Positions 24,992 through 32,475 of a stretch of 64,000 nucleotides of DNA are shown piece by piece (position 1 is the first letter of the stretch; every line of letters begins with the position of its first letter). This DNA comes from JAAYBQ01 sp035403465. GTDB taxonomy: Bacteria > Spirochaetota > UBA4802 > UBA5550. The notes under the pieces were generated by a model, which had not been told where the DNA came from, did no database searches, and saw only the letters and a program-made list of their open reading frames with translations. The DNA is taken from NCBI GenBank assembly GCA_035403465.1, contig DAONFG010000001.1, positions 181,408-245,407 of the forward strand. Direction: 5' to 3'. Position numbers and translations under genes: made by a program.

Positions 24992-25846
24992 ATGAAAAGA
25001 ATACTGATTTTTATTATAATGCAGGTCTCTTTTTTAAGTAATTCTTTGCTGTATGCAAAAGACAAGTTTAATGCCACAGGCGGGATTAAACTTGTCTATG
25101 CTGAAGATGAGAACGTGCTTCAGAAATACTTTAAACCATTTGCGTCGATCGGCTGGTCAGATGATTTGTTCGATGTGAATGCTTCATATTACAGGTGGAT
25201 TTCGTACTCAATAACTGACGAGCTTTTTAATACCCGGGAGATAGATATTCACCAGCCAGGTCTTGATCTCTCTTTTTATCCCGGAAATATAACGAGTATT
25301 GACCTGGGATATTCATATTTTAAAGGTGATTCCTCGTATACGGCACACAGGGTCGAAGCCGGGTTTCTGCTTGATCTTGAAACAATAGATATCTCGTTTG
25401 ATTATTCATACAAGTCAACAATGTATGATTTTGGCGTTAACATTGAGAATACTTCGCAGAACGGTGCTGTTGAACTTAGTTTTGATCTAAGTGATACCCT
25501 TTCATGGGATATAGCTTATGATTATGACAGGACCGATTATAAAACTTTTGACTACATTTATGATAAGCATACTTTTAGGGGCGGCCTGCTTTATATAATG
25601 TCGCAGGACTGTTTTATACTTGGCGGACTATCGGGAAGCGTGGACTCTTCAGATATCATAAGTGCTGTTGCTGATGTGGGGTTCACAATAAAACTTTATG
25701 ACCATGTAAAACTCGGGGCGATATATATGTTCACTGTGGAATTCTCGGAGAAAACTGTGAGTGGCGGCGGGCCGGGATCATCAACGACAACAATTGAGGC
25801 TGATGCAAATCATACAGGGAGTGTTTCAGTTTCACTATACCTTTAA
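24992..25846 (+). CDS. outer-membrane beta-barrel protein
   Basis: This 284-residue protein has a signal peptide (MKRILIF...LLYA, about 23 residues). It continues with alternating amphipathic strands rich in Tyr, Asp and Ser (FDVNASYYRW, SIDLGYSYFKGDSS, SWDIAYDYDR) and ends in VSVSLYL, a plausible BAM-recognised terminal strand. A porin- or transporter-like role is inferred only. It converges on the FecR anti-sigma gene, with a hairpin (25853-25874) between them. Confidence 0.7.
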   Translation: MKRILIFIIMQVSFLSNSLLYAKDKFNATGGIKLVYAEDENVLQKYFKPFASIGWSDDLFDVNASYYRWISYSITDELFNTREIDIHQPGLDLSFYPGNITSIDLGYSYFKGDSSYTAHRVEAGFLLDLETIDISFDYSYKSTMYDFGVNIENTSQNGAVELSFDLSDTLSWDIAYDYDRTDYKTFDYIYDKHTFRGGLLYIMSQDCFILGGLSGSVDSSDIISAVADVGFTIKLYDHVKLGAIYMFTVEFSEKTVSGGGPGSSTTTIEADANHTGSVSVSLYL

Positions 25847-25852
25847 GATTAG

Positions 25853-25874
25853 GGGCGGCTATCAGTTTCCGCCC
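25853..25874. terminator. hairpin between convergent barrel and anti-sigma genes
   Basis: GGGCGG pairs with CCGCCC around a 10-base loop. The 3' arm lies inside the last codons of the anti-sigma gene (KGGN). There is no long T-run, so it is a weak terminator candidate for the + strand. Confidence 0.4.
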
Positions 25875-26869
25875 TTAAACTGTCTCCCCTCTCTGCTTTC
25901 CTTTTTCATGTCTCTCATATCCCTGATCTCTTCACGTGATTCCCGTTTCAGATCGCGTATCTCGCCGGGTTCAGCTCTGTTTATTTTGTTTCCGGAATCG
26001 TGAAATTTATCTCCATCACCTGTATTCTTTTCTGTATATTCAACTTTCTCGGTTATCGCATCCATGCTATTTCCTGTTTCCGCAGACCTGAACTTAACAG
26101 GATCATCCGAATCCCACTTCATGCCCGCCGGGACCTCAATTTGTAAATTTGTGCCTGAAATAATTACGCCGCCGGTGAATACAGCAACTGAAAGCCTCCC
26201 CTGTGACATTTCAAGTCTGAACTCTGTGCCCGTTGGTGTGATACTGTACTTACCGCATATAAAGGAATATTTAATTTTTCCTGCTGAACGTGATGTCGCT
26301 GCTCCGCTGTTCAGGTTGAAGATAAAGCCCGTGTCCCCTCCGCTCGCTGCCAGTTTAAGTTCCGAGGAGCCTTCAAGCTCGAGGCTATAGTTGCCGGTTG
26401 TAAGTGATACTGAAGAATCCCGGCCGGTTGATACCAGGTCTCCTTTCCGCAGCATATGTTCCATGTCAGCAGCAGTATTATTAACTTTCACCTCGCCGGT
26501 TATGGATGTTACTGACAATCCATTTTTGTATGTTGGATTCGGTATGCTGGTGACAATAAAGTATGCGGATACAGCAATTAATACAGCGGCAGCTAAACCG
26601 TATGCCAGTCTCAGGCTAAAGACCGGTTTTTCATGTTTAGCAATAACGCCGGAATTTGTTCTGTGCCATTCAGCAATAACTGCGACCTTTACATGGTCTC
26701 CGGCTACTGAATCGATTTTTTTCTCACTTATAATTCCGGAAAGGATGTTTACCTTTTTTCTGCATGAACCGCATACTTCAAGATGCTTTTCGGCACGTAA
26801 AATCTCTCTCCGGCCCATGATCCCGGAAACGAGTTTGTCAATATCCTTGTCTTTAAGGTGTGCATCCAT
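25862..26869 (-). CDS. FecR-domain anti-sigma factor
   Basis: This 335-residue protein has an N-terminal zinc-finger-like motif HLEVCGSC (His29, Cys33, Cys36) typical of ZAS anti-sigma domains. It is followed by one membrane segment (about 86-106) and a periplasmic FecR domain (about 115-250; ITGEVKVN, ITPTGTEFRLE, VPAGMKW). The last 60 residues are very charged (RESREEIRDMRD). It starts 9 bases downstream of the ECF sigma gene, the standard sigma/anti-sigma order. The family holds its sigma factor at the membrane until an outer signal arrives. Confidence 0.85.
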   Translation of the reverse strand: MDAHLKDKDIDKLVSGIMGRREILRAEKHLEVCGSCRKKVNILSGIISEKKIDSVAGDHVKVAVIAEWHRTNSGVIAKHEKPVFSLRLAYGLAAAVLIAVSAYFIVTSIPNPTYKNGLSVTSITGEVKVNNTAADMEHMLRKGDLVSTGRDSSVSLTTGNYSLELEGSSELKLAASGGDTGFIFNLNSGAATSRSAGKIKYSFICGKYSITPTGTEFRLEMSQGRLSVAVFTGGVIISGTNLQIEVPAGMKWDSDDPVKFRSAETGNSMDAITEKVEYTEKNTGDGDKFHDSGNKINRAEPGEIRDLKRESREEIRDMRDMKKESREGRQFKGGN

Positions 26870-26878
26870 AATCTTTAC

Positions 26879-27424
26879 CTAATCATTAAACGATTCATTG
26901 CTGTCTTTAGTGTCAGAAGAAATAAAAAATCCTTCAGCCTGCAGCGTTTTTCTTATATTTTCTATAATAGCCCTGGTTTTTCTTTTAAGTGTTCTTTCAG
27001 GGATTTTCATAACAGCAGATATTTCATTATAGGTCAGGCCGTTCTGCCTGAAGAGGATAATACTTTTTTCAGGTTCTCCCATGGATCCTATTATTCTGGT
27101 AACTGTATCGATAATCTCACCTGAGGAGGCTTCCTCATGACTGTTATGTGTGTCAGGCATTGCGGAAATATCGCAGGATTCAGTCTTTCTCCTGGCAGCA
27201 GTGCGTAAAGCATCAATAGTAACGCTTCGTGCGATTGAGTAGAGCAGGGCCCTTATGTTCCCGGCATGTACCTCTTTCTTTTCAGAGTAATGGAGCAGCT
27301 TGATAAACACATCCTGCAGAATATCTTCAGCCGAATCATGGTCATAAACCGAGCGGAGTATATATGAAAATATCTCCTTTGAATAGGCGTTGTAGGCGTT
27401 TTCTATTTCGTTTAATGATATCAT
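26879..27424 (-). CDS. ECF-type RNA polymerase sigma factor
   Basis: This 181-residue protein has sigma region 2 (AEDILQDVFIKLLHY at about 32-46; LLYSIARSVTIDALR at about 62-76) and region 4 (ILFRQNGLTYNEISAVMKIPERTLKRK at about 132-158), with a short linker and no sigma-1 or sigma-3. It is coupled to the FecR anti-sigma gene downstream. Upstream, CGTTATAAATCAG (27471-27483, minus strand) resembles a stretch before the barrel gene at 24992 and could be a shared promoter element (inference). Confidence 0.9.
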   Translation of the reverse strand: MISLNEIENAYNAYSKEIFSYILRSVYDHDSAEDILQDVFIKLLHYSEKKEVHAGNIRALLYSIARSVTIDALRTAARRKTESCDISAMPDTHNSHEEASSGEIIDTVTRIIGSMGEPEKSIILFRQNGLTYNEISAVMKIPERTLKRKTRAIIENIRKTLQAEGFFISSDTKDSNESFND

Positions 27425-27436
27425 ATTTTGTATTAA

Positions 27437-27466
27437 ATAAACCCGTATTTTAATCTACGGGTTTAT
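27437..27466. terminator. hairpin between the TGA-containing gene and the sigma gene
   Basis: ATAAACCCGTA pairs with TACGGGTTTAT around an 8-base loop, followed on the minus strand by TTTAATAC. It could end the small-gene operon at 27528-27903 or form part of the sigma leader. Confidence 0.5.
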
Positions 27467-27527
27467 CAATCTGATTTATAACGTTATCGGCAATTGAAAA
27501 GGGCCAATCACGATAAAAAATATGCTA

Positions 27528-27698
27528 TTAATGTTTCAGTTGTGATAAATAAGCGCCGAACAGCGCACCAATCAGCATACTGCTGTATGGATTTGATGTC
27601 ATTGGTCACCCGCCTGTTCTGCACCCGACGTATTTATAATAAGCAAATCCAAGTGCTGCACCTGCAATTACTCCTATAATCAGTTTGTATGGTATCAT
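27528..27698 (-). CDS. small membrane protein with in-frame TGA: candidate selenoprotein (DUF6132-like)
   Basis: Read through one TGA (27606-27608), this is a 56-residue protein with two short hydrophobic segments: KLIIGVIAGAALGFAYY, then YVGCRTGG-[TGA]-PMTSNPYSS and MLIGALFGAYL. The ATG at 27698 has GGGAG seven bases upstream. From memory, relatives of the DUF6132 type read VGCxxGxCPITSNP, so the TGA stands where they have Cys, and the frame stays conserved for 26 codons beyond it. Just after the TGA the RNA can fold CAGCA-GUA-UGCUG (27585-27573) with its loop 25 bases from the codon, inside an outer CCAAT/ATTGG pairing. This fits a bacterial SECIS. Alternatives are a nonsense mutation or two separate peptides. 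It follows a ferredoxin gene by 31 bases. Confidence 0.6.
27568..27605 (-). promoter_or_regulatory. candidate bacterial SECIS hairpin
   Basis: The apical stem is CAGCA/UGCUG with a GUA loop starting in G, placed 25 bases after the TGA. An outer stem is CCAAT (27605-27601) with ATTGG (27572-27568). An alternative local fold, CATAC/GTATG, competes with it. Position and loop base fit known bacterial SECIS rules; the function is untested. Confidence 0.45.
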
Positions 27699-27729
27699 TC
27701 TTTTTCTCCCTGTTTATTCAAAATTTAAA

Positions 27730-27903
27730 TTATTCCGAGATAGCCTTCATCGGGCAAAAATCTGCGCAGGCACCACAATTTATGCATTTGTTTTCATCGA
27801 TTACAGGCAAACCGTGTCCTTTCTGGCTTATTGCATCTACGGGACAGACCTTGATTGCCGGGCATGCGTGATTCTGTGGACATCTTTGAGGATTAACTTT
27901 CAT
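27730..27903 (-). CDS. small 4Fe-4S ferredoxin (57 residues)
   Basis: ATG at 27903 (AGGTG upstream) to TAA at 27730. The protein has a first Cys set RCPQNHACPAIKVCP (Cys8, Cys14, Cys20) and a second canonical set CINCGACADFCP (Cys39, 42, 45, 49). The second is a complete 4Fe-4S motif; the first is the altered pattern seen in a common family of short 4Fe-4S binding proteins. It is cytoplasmic and has no signal. It is the first gene of a two-gene minus-strand unit with the TGA-containing membrane protein, suggesting a joint redox task. Confidence 0.85.
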   Translation of the reverse strand: MKVNPQRCPQNHACPAIKVCPVDAISQKGHGLPVIDENKCINCGACADFCPMKAISE

Positions 27904-28035
27904 GTAAAAGCACCTGTTTTTAAAATATTTAATTATTTACTATATTACTAAAATATCATTAAACCGGCAAGCAAATTAATCAAAAAAAAGATTTTTTTTC
28001 TGCTGCCTTAACTGGAGTAAATCTCCAGATCAGAC

Positions 28036-28074
28036 AAAACAGCAGAGAGTTTATTCAAAACTCTCTGCTGTTTT
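28036..28074 (-). terminator. long perfect hairpin after the CocE-type hydrolase gene
   Basis: AAAACAGCAGAGAGTTT pairs perfectly (17 bp) with AAACTCTCTGCTGTTTT around ATTCA. It lies about 55 bases past the hydrolase stop (minus strand) and about 130 bases before the ferredoxin start on the same strand. Confidence 0.75.
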
Positions 28075-28128
28075 AAAAGAATATAAACTGCTCATGAAGC
28101 CGGTATGCGCCGGCCGGTCACAGGACTA

Positions 28129-30627
28129 TTATTTTCGTATTACTTTTTTACGTAGATGGTTACGCAATGCAATTAATGATAGAGGTATAATCATTATTCC
28201 CAGGATGCCGAGAAACTCAGCAAAAAATCCTGCCTTTGTTCCGCGGTACTCTGATGCCGAAGCGCTTGACCCGCAGCTGATGGGGCCGCCGCTCATGAGA
28301 TAATCATCGGTATCCTCTGAGCTTCCGACCCATTTCCACGATGTACCTTCATTTTCCCTGGTTGTGGAAGTAAACTTAACTGTCGCCGGGTGTTTCGCGT
28401 CAATCACGATAGTGTTCCTTGAGGGACGGAGTATGGGGACCATGTGCGGGAAATCCGACGCCGAGATGCTGACCCTGATGCGGTTCCCCTTTTTGAACAC
28501 GTTTGATGTAGGCCAGAGCTCTACGGTGTACTGGTAGAGCTCTCCCTCATTGATCGCTTTGGGATTTTTGTCAGGACGTTCATAGAACGGATCGAAAGTC
28601 ACATAAGCCGGGTCGATGGCGTGCTGCACAACGGTCTTCCCGTCAAGCACACAGGTGGTTGTCTTTCCCGAAGGATCATACGTCCGGTGCCATGCCGAAA
28701 GCCAGCCCGATGCCACGTTGCGCGCCCTGCCGTCCGGGAATACATCGTTCACCTCGGCTACCCACTGCACATCCTTTTTATTCATCGCGCCAAGAATAAG
28801 GTTGGAATCAACATTGTACATGTTCTTGATTGTTTCCGTGATGATATTTACGGTTGCCTGTGTCAGGGCTGCCTTGAATTCGGTTCTTGCCCAGAATGTA
28901 ACCGAAATGCGTCCGGTTATGTCCACGTCCTCTGTGAGAGGTTCTGTTGTAAAGGTGAGGCATTCTTTCTCGTCATTGCGCTCGTCTTCATACCACTGTG
29001 ACGCGTCAATATTGGTATTCAGGTAGAATTTTGAAAGGTCGGATACTATCGAGAACCCTCCCGCAGCCCACCTTGTGCTTGAACGTGATTTCATGCCGTG
29101 CAGGTCAAGCCCGGTGAGAGAAAATACATCATGTTCAAGAACGGGATTTTCACCCTCAAAATCAGGCTGATTGTTCATGCCGTAGTTGTTGTCATCATAC
29201 TCACCGGTGTCTGCATCTGTATACCAGTCGCCTTCAATCGGTGTGGGTGCTTTCTTTGTAAGGTATAGAGTCCTGTTCACCACCCTGTCTGCGGGGAGGG
29301 GCCATGCCTTCTCAGCTCTCCATTTATTTTCACCCATTACATAAAGAAGCACGGGGAACTCCTCCATGAACGGGTCCTGTTTTCCTTTTATCTTCCAGTC
29401 GAACCATCGTGCCGCAAGGCTGCATGTCATGTAGGAATCGAGTCCCAGACCGGCTGACCCGCCAATATGGTACCACTCACCTATAACAATGCGTTTGTCG
29501 CTTGTGGAATGATTCACAAGCCCGTACTGGTAGTGGTTTGTTGTTCCGCGTGTGAATAAATCAAACCAGCCGCTTGTCAGGAATACCGGCAGTTTGCTTG
29601 ATATAACCCTGTCTCCCTCGGGATAGCCCCACCCGCCTGCGGGCTTTTGAGGCCAGTACTGCATGGCTGATTTTTTATCATAAAAAGGCCCGTCGTTCAT
29701 ATGGTCAATGTCCATTATCCACCCGACTGTTGTGGGAACATGGTTCCAGTGTGTTAGCCATGTATCCTGCGCCTCCCCTATGGTCTCTTCCGTGAGTTTG
29801 CCGTCAATCCCCAGGTTAAGTGCTGACGGCAGGACTGCCAGCATATCCACAAAGCCGAGCCAGATCGGTATGAAGAGCAGGTCAATGTTGCCGCCGTGCA
29901 TTACTATATCACGATAGGCATCGGATTTCGGCACGAGCGGGAACAGGGCCTTTAAATGCACAGGTTCGCCTGTAACAGGATCTGTCTCCACAAGTCCTGC
30001 AGTAAGCATCTGTATTATACCCATATAGGATGGTCCTATCATGCCTACTTTTCCGTCAGACCATACCTGTTTCGGAATAAATTTATCTATGACATACCTT
30101 GCATCATACTGTTCCACCAGGTCAAAAGACTCCCAGGTTCCTTCAGAGGAACCGGTACCCCTTAAATCCACGGCCAGGAGGTTGTAGCGGTGATTCACAA
30201 GCGGAATATACATCATTATACACATCTCGCGCCTGTAGGGCGTGGCAACAACGATAGTGGGAAGTTTCTCACTGCCCGCCGGCCTTATTACAGTGGCCCA
30301 GAGGTCCAGGTCGGAATCAGCCTCGGGATTTTCAGATTTCGGAATGGTGATCCTGACGTTAAGATCGATCTTTGCGTCTTCAACATCATTTTTTTCAAGT
30401 TCCTCTTCAATCTGGGCTTTGTCGCTTGAAGAAAGCTGTCCCTTACACCCGGAGCAGGAATCGTCACCACCCGGTTCTACGTAATGATTTGAATCTGTTG
30501 TGACAACTGTTCCGCCGGTTTCTTCTGAATTGCTATGGCTGTCCGGTCCGGTGCCGCTGTCGCAGTATAAAATGCTTATAAGCCCTGTGATCATCAAGCC
30601 GAGAATCAATTTTCTGAATCTGATCAT
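28129..30627 (-). CDS. CocE/NonD-family (S15 peptidase-like) hydrolase lipoprotein
   Basis: This 832-residue protein is preceded by AGGGGG. A signal with lipobox ISILYC (Cys22) is followed by a Ser/Gly/Asp linker containing CSGC, then an alpha/beta hydrolase (about 110-420) with DLRGTGSSEG and the nucleophile motif GPSYMG. Candidate Asp and His lie at DLFTRG and EWYHIGG. The C-terminal jelly-roll-like X-Pro domain spans about 500-780. A last hydrophobic segment (about 800-822) with a basic tail may give a second membrane anchor. The family cleaves esters, amides or X-Pro peptides, and the substrate here is unknown. It is divergent from the arsR-hgcAB operon. Confidence 0.85.
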   Translation of the reverse strand: MIRFRKLILGLMITGLISILYCDSGTGPDSHSNSEETGGTVVTTDSNHYVEPGGDDSCSGCKGQLSSSDKAQIEEELEKNDVEDAKIDLNVRITIPKSENPEADSDLDLWATVIRPAGSEKLPTIVVATPYRREMCIMMYIPLVNHRYNLLAVDLRGTGSSEGTWESFDLVEQYDARYVIDKFIPKQVWSDGKVGMIGPSYMGIIQMLTAGLVETDPVTGEPVHLKALFPLVPKSDAYRDIVMHGGNIDLLFIPIWLGFVDMLAVLPSALNLGIDGKLTEETIGEAQDTWLTHWNHVPTTVGWIMDIDHMNDGPFYDKKSAMQYWPQKPAGGWGYPEGDRVISSKLPVFLTSGWFDLFTRGTTNHYQYGLVNHSTSDKRIVIGEWYHIGGSAGLGLDSYMTCSLAARWFDWKIKGKQDPFMEEFPVLLYVMGENKWRAEKAWPLPADRVVNRTLYLTKKAPTPIEGDWYTDADTGEYDDNNYGMNNQPDFEGENPVLEHDVFSLTGLDLHGMKSRSSTRWAAGGFSIVSDLSKFYLNTNIDASQWYEDERNDEKECLTFTTEPLTEDVDITGRISVTFWARTEFKAALTQATVNIITETIKNMYNVDSNLILGAMNKKDVQWVAEVNDVFPDGRARNVASGWLSAWHRTYDPSGKTTTCVLDGKTVVQHAIDPAYVTFDPFYERPDKNPKAINEGELYQYTVELWPTSNVFKKGNRIRVSISASDFPHMVPILRPSRNTIVIDAKHPATVKFTSTTRENEGTSWKWVGSSEDTDDYLMSGGPISCGSSASASEYRGTKAGFFAEFLGILGIMIIPLSLIALRNHLRKKVIRK

Positions 30628-30800
30628 TAACCATCCCCCTGTTTTTTATTGTTTAAAAATTTCCGGAAAATAAGTCTTAAGGCAATGCCGGTGATTTAAA
30701 ATATTAAGTACTGCTGAATATAAGTGATGATGCCTGGTCCGCTGGAACTGCGGCTGCAGAATGGAATACTGTCAGAACCAGCTTTTTAACAGCTCATTCG

Positions 30801-30842
30801 ATAATTAAATAAAAACCGACTAGTCGGTTTTTATTTAATTAT
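30801..30842. promoter_or_regulatory. 42-bp perfect palindrome with ACCGACTAGTCGGT core
   Basis: 30801-30821 is the exact reverse complement of 30822-30842. The centre AACCGACTAGTCGGTT has the look of a TetR-family operator, extended by symmetric A/T arms. It lies between divergent genes, so a terminator for a known gene is unlikely. No TetR gene is seen in the window. Confidence 0.6.
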
Positions 30843-30967
30843 TAGTAATACCGGAAAGGTATAATGTCAACAAAAAATGTACATTTCTATAAACTGAGCA
30901 GTTTTATAAAGATGAAAAAGCTTTCCGTAAAAACGTCTGTATTAGTATGAATTTTTTGATAAAAGTA

Positions 30968-30996
30968 TTGACTTTATCGTATATCTACGATAAACG
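30968..30996 (+). promoter_or_regulatory. arsR-hgcAB promoter with embedded ArsR-type operator
   Basis: TTGACT (30968-30973) and TAAACG (30991-30996) are spaced by 17 bases. Between and over them lies TTTATCGTA-tatc-TACGATAAA (30973-30994), an inverted repeat typical of ArsR/SmtB operators. The start codon at 31003 is only about 7 bases past the -10 and lacks a Shine-Dalgarno run, so the transcript may be leaderless. Confidence 0.65.
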
Positions 30997-31002
30997 TTAA
31001 TT

Positions 31003-31317
31003 ATGGCATACAACAAAAATAATGAATTTAACGAAAAGGCAAAAAGGCTGGCGGAATTTGCCAAGGCCCTTTCACACCCCGCGCGCATCGCAATACTGAA
31101 CACCCTTGCAGAGAGGAACACATGCATCTGCGGCCAGATTGTGGATGTGCTGCCGCTTGCACAGTCAACAGTGTCGCAACACCTGGGCGAGCTTAAGAAA
31201 TGCGGACTTATCATGGGTGAAATTGACGGGCCGCGTTCATGTTACTGTATAAATAAAAAAATTTTTGAAGAGATGAAGTCCCTATTTGCTGAGTTTTCAG
31301 GCATCTGGGGGAAGTGA
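31003..31317 (+). CDS. ArsR/SmtB-family metalloregulator upstream of hgcAB
   Basis: This 104-residue winged-helix protein has KALSHPARIAILNTL (about 21-35), TCICGQIVDVLPLAQSTVSQHLGELK (about 40-65) and GPRSCYCIN (about 77-85). The CxC pair (Cys41, Cys43) sits where ArsR-type repressors bind As, Sb, Cd or Pb through ELCVCDL. Further Cys67, Cys80 and Cys82 could complete a thiolate site. An ArsR-type operator overlaps its own promoter, so it probably represses itself and the downstream hgcAB until a thiophilic metal or metalloid binds. The inducer is unknown. It ends six bases before hgcA. Confidence 0.9.
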   Translation: MAYNKNNEFNEKAKRLAEFAKALSHPARIAILNTLAERNTCICGQIVDVLPLAQSTVSQHLGELKKCGLIMGEIDGPRSCYCINKKIFEEMKSLFAEFSGIWGK

Positions 31318-31323
31318 GGAATT

Positions 31324-32475
31324 ATGGAAAAACAGTTTAAGCCCGTAACCGGCGGGAATAAATCGATGCTGCTCAAAAACCCGGCGGGAAGCTGCTGCGG
31401 CCCTGCACAAAAAATCGATGAGAGTATGTTCATGCAGGATTTTATTGCGGGAAGAATTACGAATGAACAGGGGACTTTTCCAGTGGCGGCTACTGTACTT
31501 TCACGCAAAGACAGGTGGAACCATGTGAAGGCGCGGACCGGCAGCTTCAGGAACAGTTTTACAGTGATGCCGGGGCTCTATGCAGTGGGCAAACCCGGCG
31601 CTGACTCGGATGTTTTCGCGAGCGCCAATTACGGCATGAGCTTTAATTACCTGCGCGAAGCACTGCATGGCATGAACGCGTGGATACTTGTACTTGATAC
31701 TAAAGGTATAAACGTATGGTGCGCAGCTGGAAAGGGTACATTCGGAACTGCGGAACTTGTAAACAGGATCAGGCTTTCAGGCATTGAAAAAGTTGTGCAG
31801 CACAGAAAGGTAATTGTTCCGCAGCTTGGTGCGCCCGGTGTAGATGCTGCAGAGGTGCAGAAGCAGGCAGGGTTCAGGGTGATGTACGGGCCTGTGCAGG
31901 CGAAGGATATTAAGGCATATGTTGCGGCCGGGTACAAAGCTACCGGTGACATGAGAATCATGAAGTTCGGGATGATGGACAGGCTTATACTTACTCCTAT
32001 GGAGATTAACCCTGCAATGAAGAAGTACCCGCAATTCGCTCTTGCAGTGCTGATTATCTTTGGACTGACTCCAGAGGGGATAATTTTTAAGAATGCTTTA
32101 TTCGATGGACTGCCATTTCTTCTTGGCGGGCTCCTTGCTGTGCTTACCGGAGGATTCGTGACCCCGGTACTCCTTCCCTTTGTTCCATTCAGATCATTCG
32201 CGATGAAGGGTCTACTCACGGGGCTTGCAGTTTTTATACCGCTTTCGTTTTCATGGATAGATGTATTTGAGTATAGTGAATTTACGCAGCTTGCTTTTGT
32301 ACTGCTGTTTACTGCGCTTACGTCGTACTTTGTAGTGCAGTTCACAGGCGCTACAACATTCACACACCTGTCAGGGGTAAAAAAGGAATTAAAGTACGCT
32401 CTGCCGATTTATATTGTAACAGCTGTTTTTTCGGCTTTTCTAATACTATATGACAAGGTAAGGGGAATGATATGA
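31324..32475 (+). CDS. hgcA: mercury methylation corrinoid protein HgcA
   Basis: HgcA carries a cobalamin whose Co is bound by a Cys and transfers a methyl group to Hg(II) with HgcB. The 383-residue protein has the family signature NVWCAAGKG (Cys133) in the cap helix. Around it are highly typical stretches (PGLYAVGKP, SANYGMSFNYLR, WILVLDTKGI, GTFGTAELV, VPQLGAPGVDA, GFRVMYGPV). Five membrane segments follow (about 238-255, 260-290, 297-315, 320-348, 356-380). A leader of about 65 residues contains CC at 24-25. GTGAGGA precedes the ATG. It lies between arsR and hgcB, overlapping hgcB by ATGA. The membrane domain excludes the CdhD/AcsD relatives of the Wood-Ljungdahl pathway. Confidence 0.95.
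   Translation: MEKQFKPVTGGNKSMLLKNPAGSCCGPAQKIDESMFMQDFIAGRITNEQGTFPVAATVLSRKDRWNHVKARTGSFRNSFTVMPGLYAVGKPGADSDVFASANYGMSFNYLREALHGMNAWILVLDTKGINVWCAAGKGTFGTAELVNRIRLSGIEKVVQHRKVIVPQLGAPGVDAAEVQKQAGFRVMYGPVQAKDIKAYVAAGYKATGDMRIMKFGMMDRLILTPMEINPAMKKYPQFALAVLIIFGLTPEGIIFKNALFDGLPFLLGGLLAVLTGGFVTPVLLPFVPFRSFAMKGLLTGLAVFIPLSFSWIDVFEYSEFTQLAFVLLFTALTSYFVVQFTGATTFTHLSGVKKELKYALPIYIVTAVFSAFLILYDKVRGMI

Larger units (their letters stand above)
30628..31002. other. divergent intergenic region between hydrolase and arsR-hgcAB
   Basis: This 375-base stretch contains the ribosome binding site of the hydrolase gene, a 42-bp perfect palindrome (30801-30842), a short hairpin-poor AT-rich section and the arsR promoter/operator. 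No gene was recognised. A minus-strand frame at about 30705-30795 is open for some 28 codons but has no start or family signal. Confidence 0.7.

Noticed and set aside
27494..27951. Overlapping plus-strand frames in the region of the small redox genes
   Set aside because: They lack ribosome binding sites and family patterns and are the antisense of the ferredoxin and the TGA-containing gene, which have both.
30705..30795. Possible remnant of a regulator gene on the minus strand
   Set aside because: The frame is open for only about 28 codons with no start, ribosome binding site or recognisable helix-turn-helix.
31324..32475. Reading HgcA as the corrinoid subunit (CdhD/AcsD) of CO dehydrogenase/acetyl-CoA synthase
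   Set aside because: The NVWCAAGK motif is shared in part with that family, but the five-span membrane domain and the adjacent HgcB with its terminal Cys pair are specific to mercury methylation proteins.
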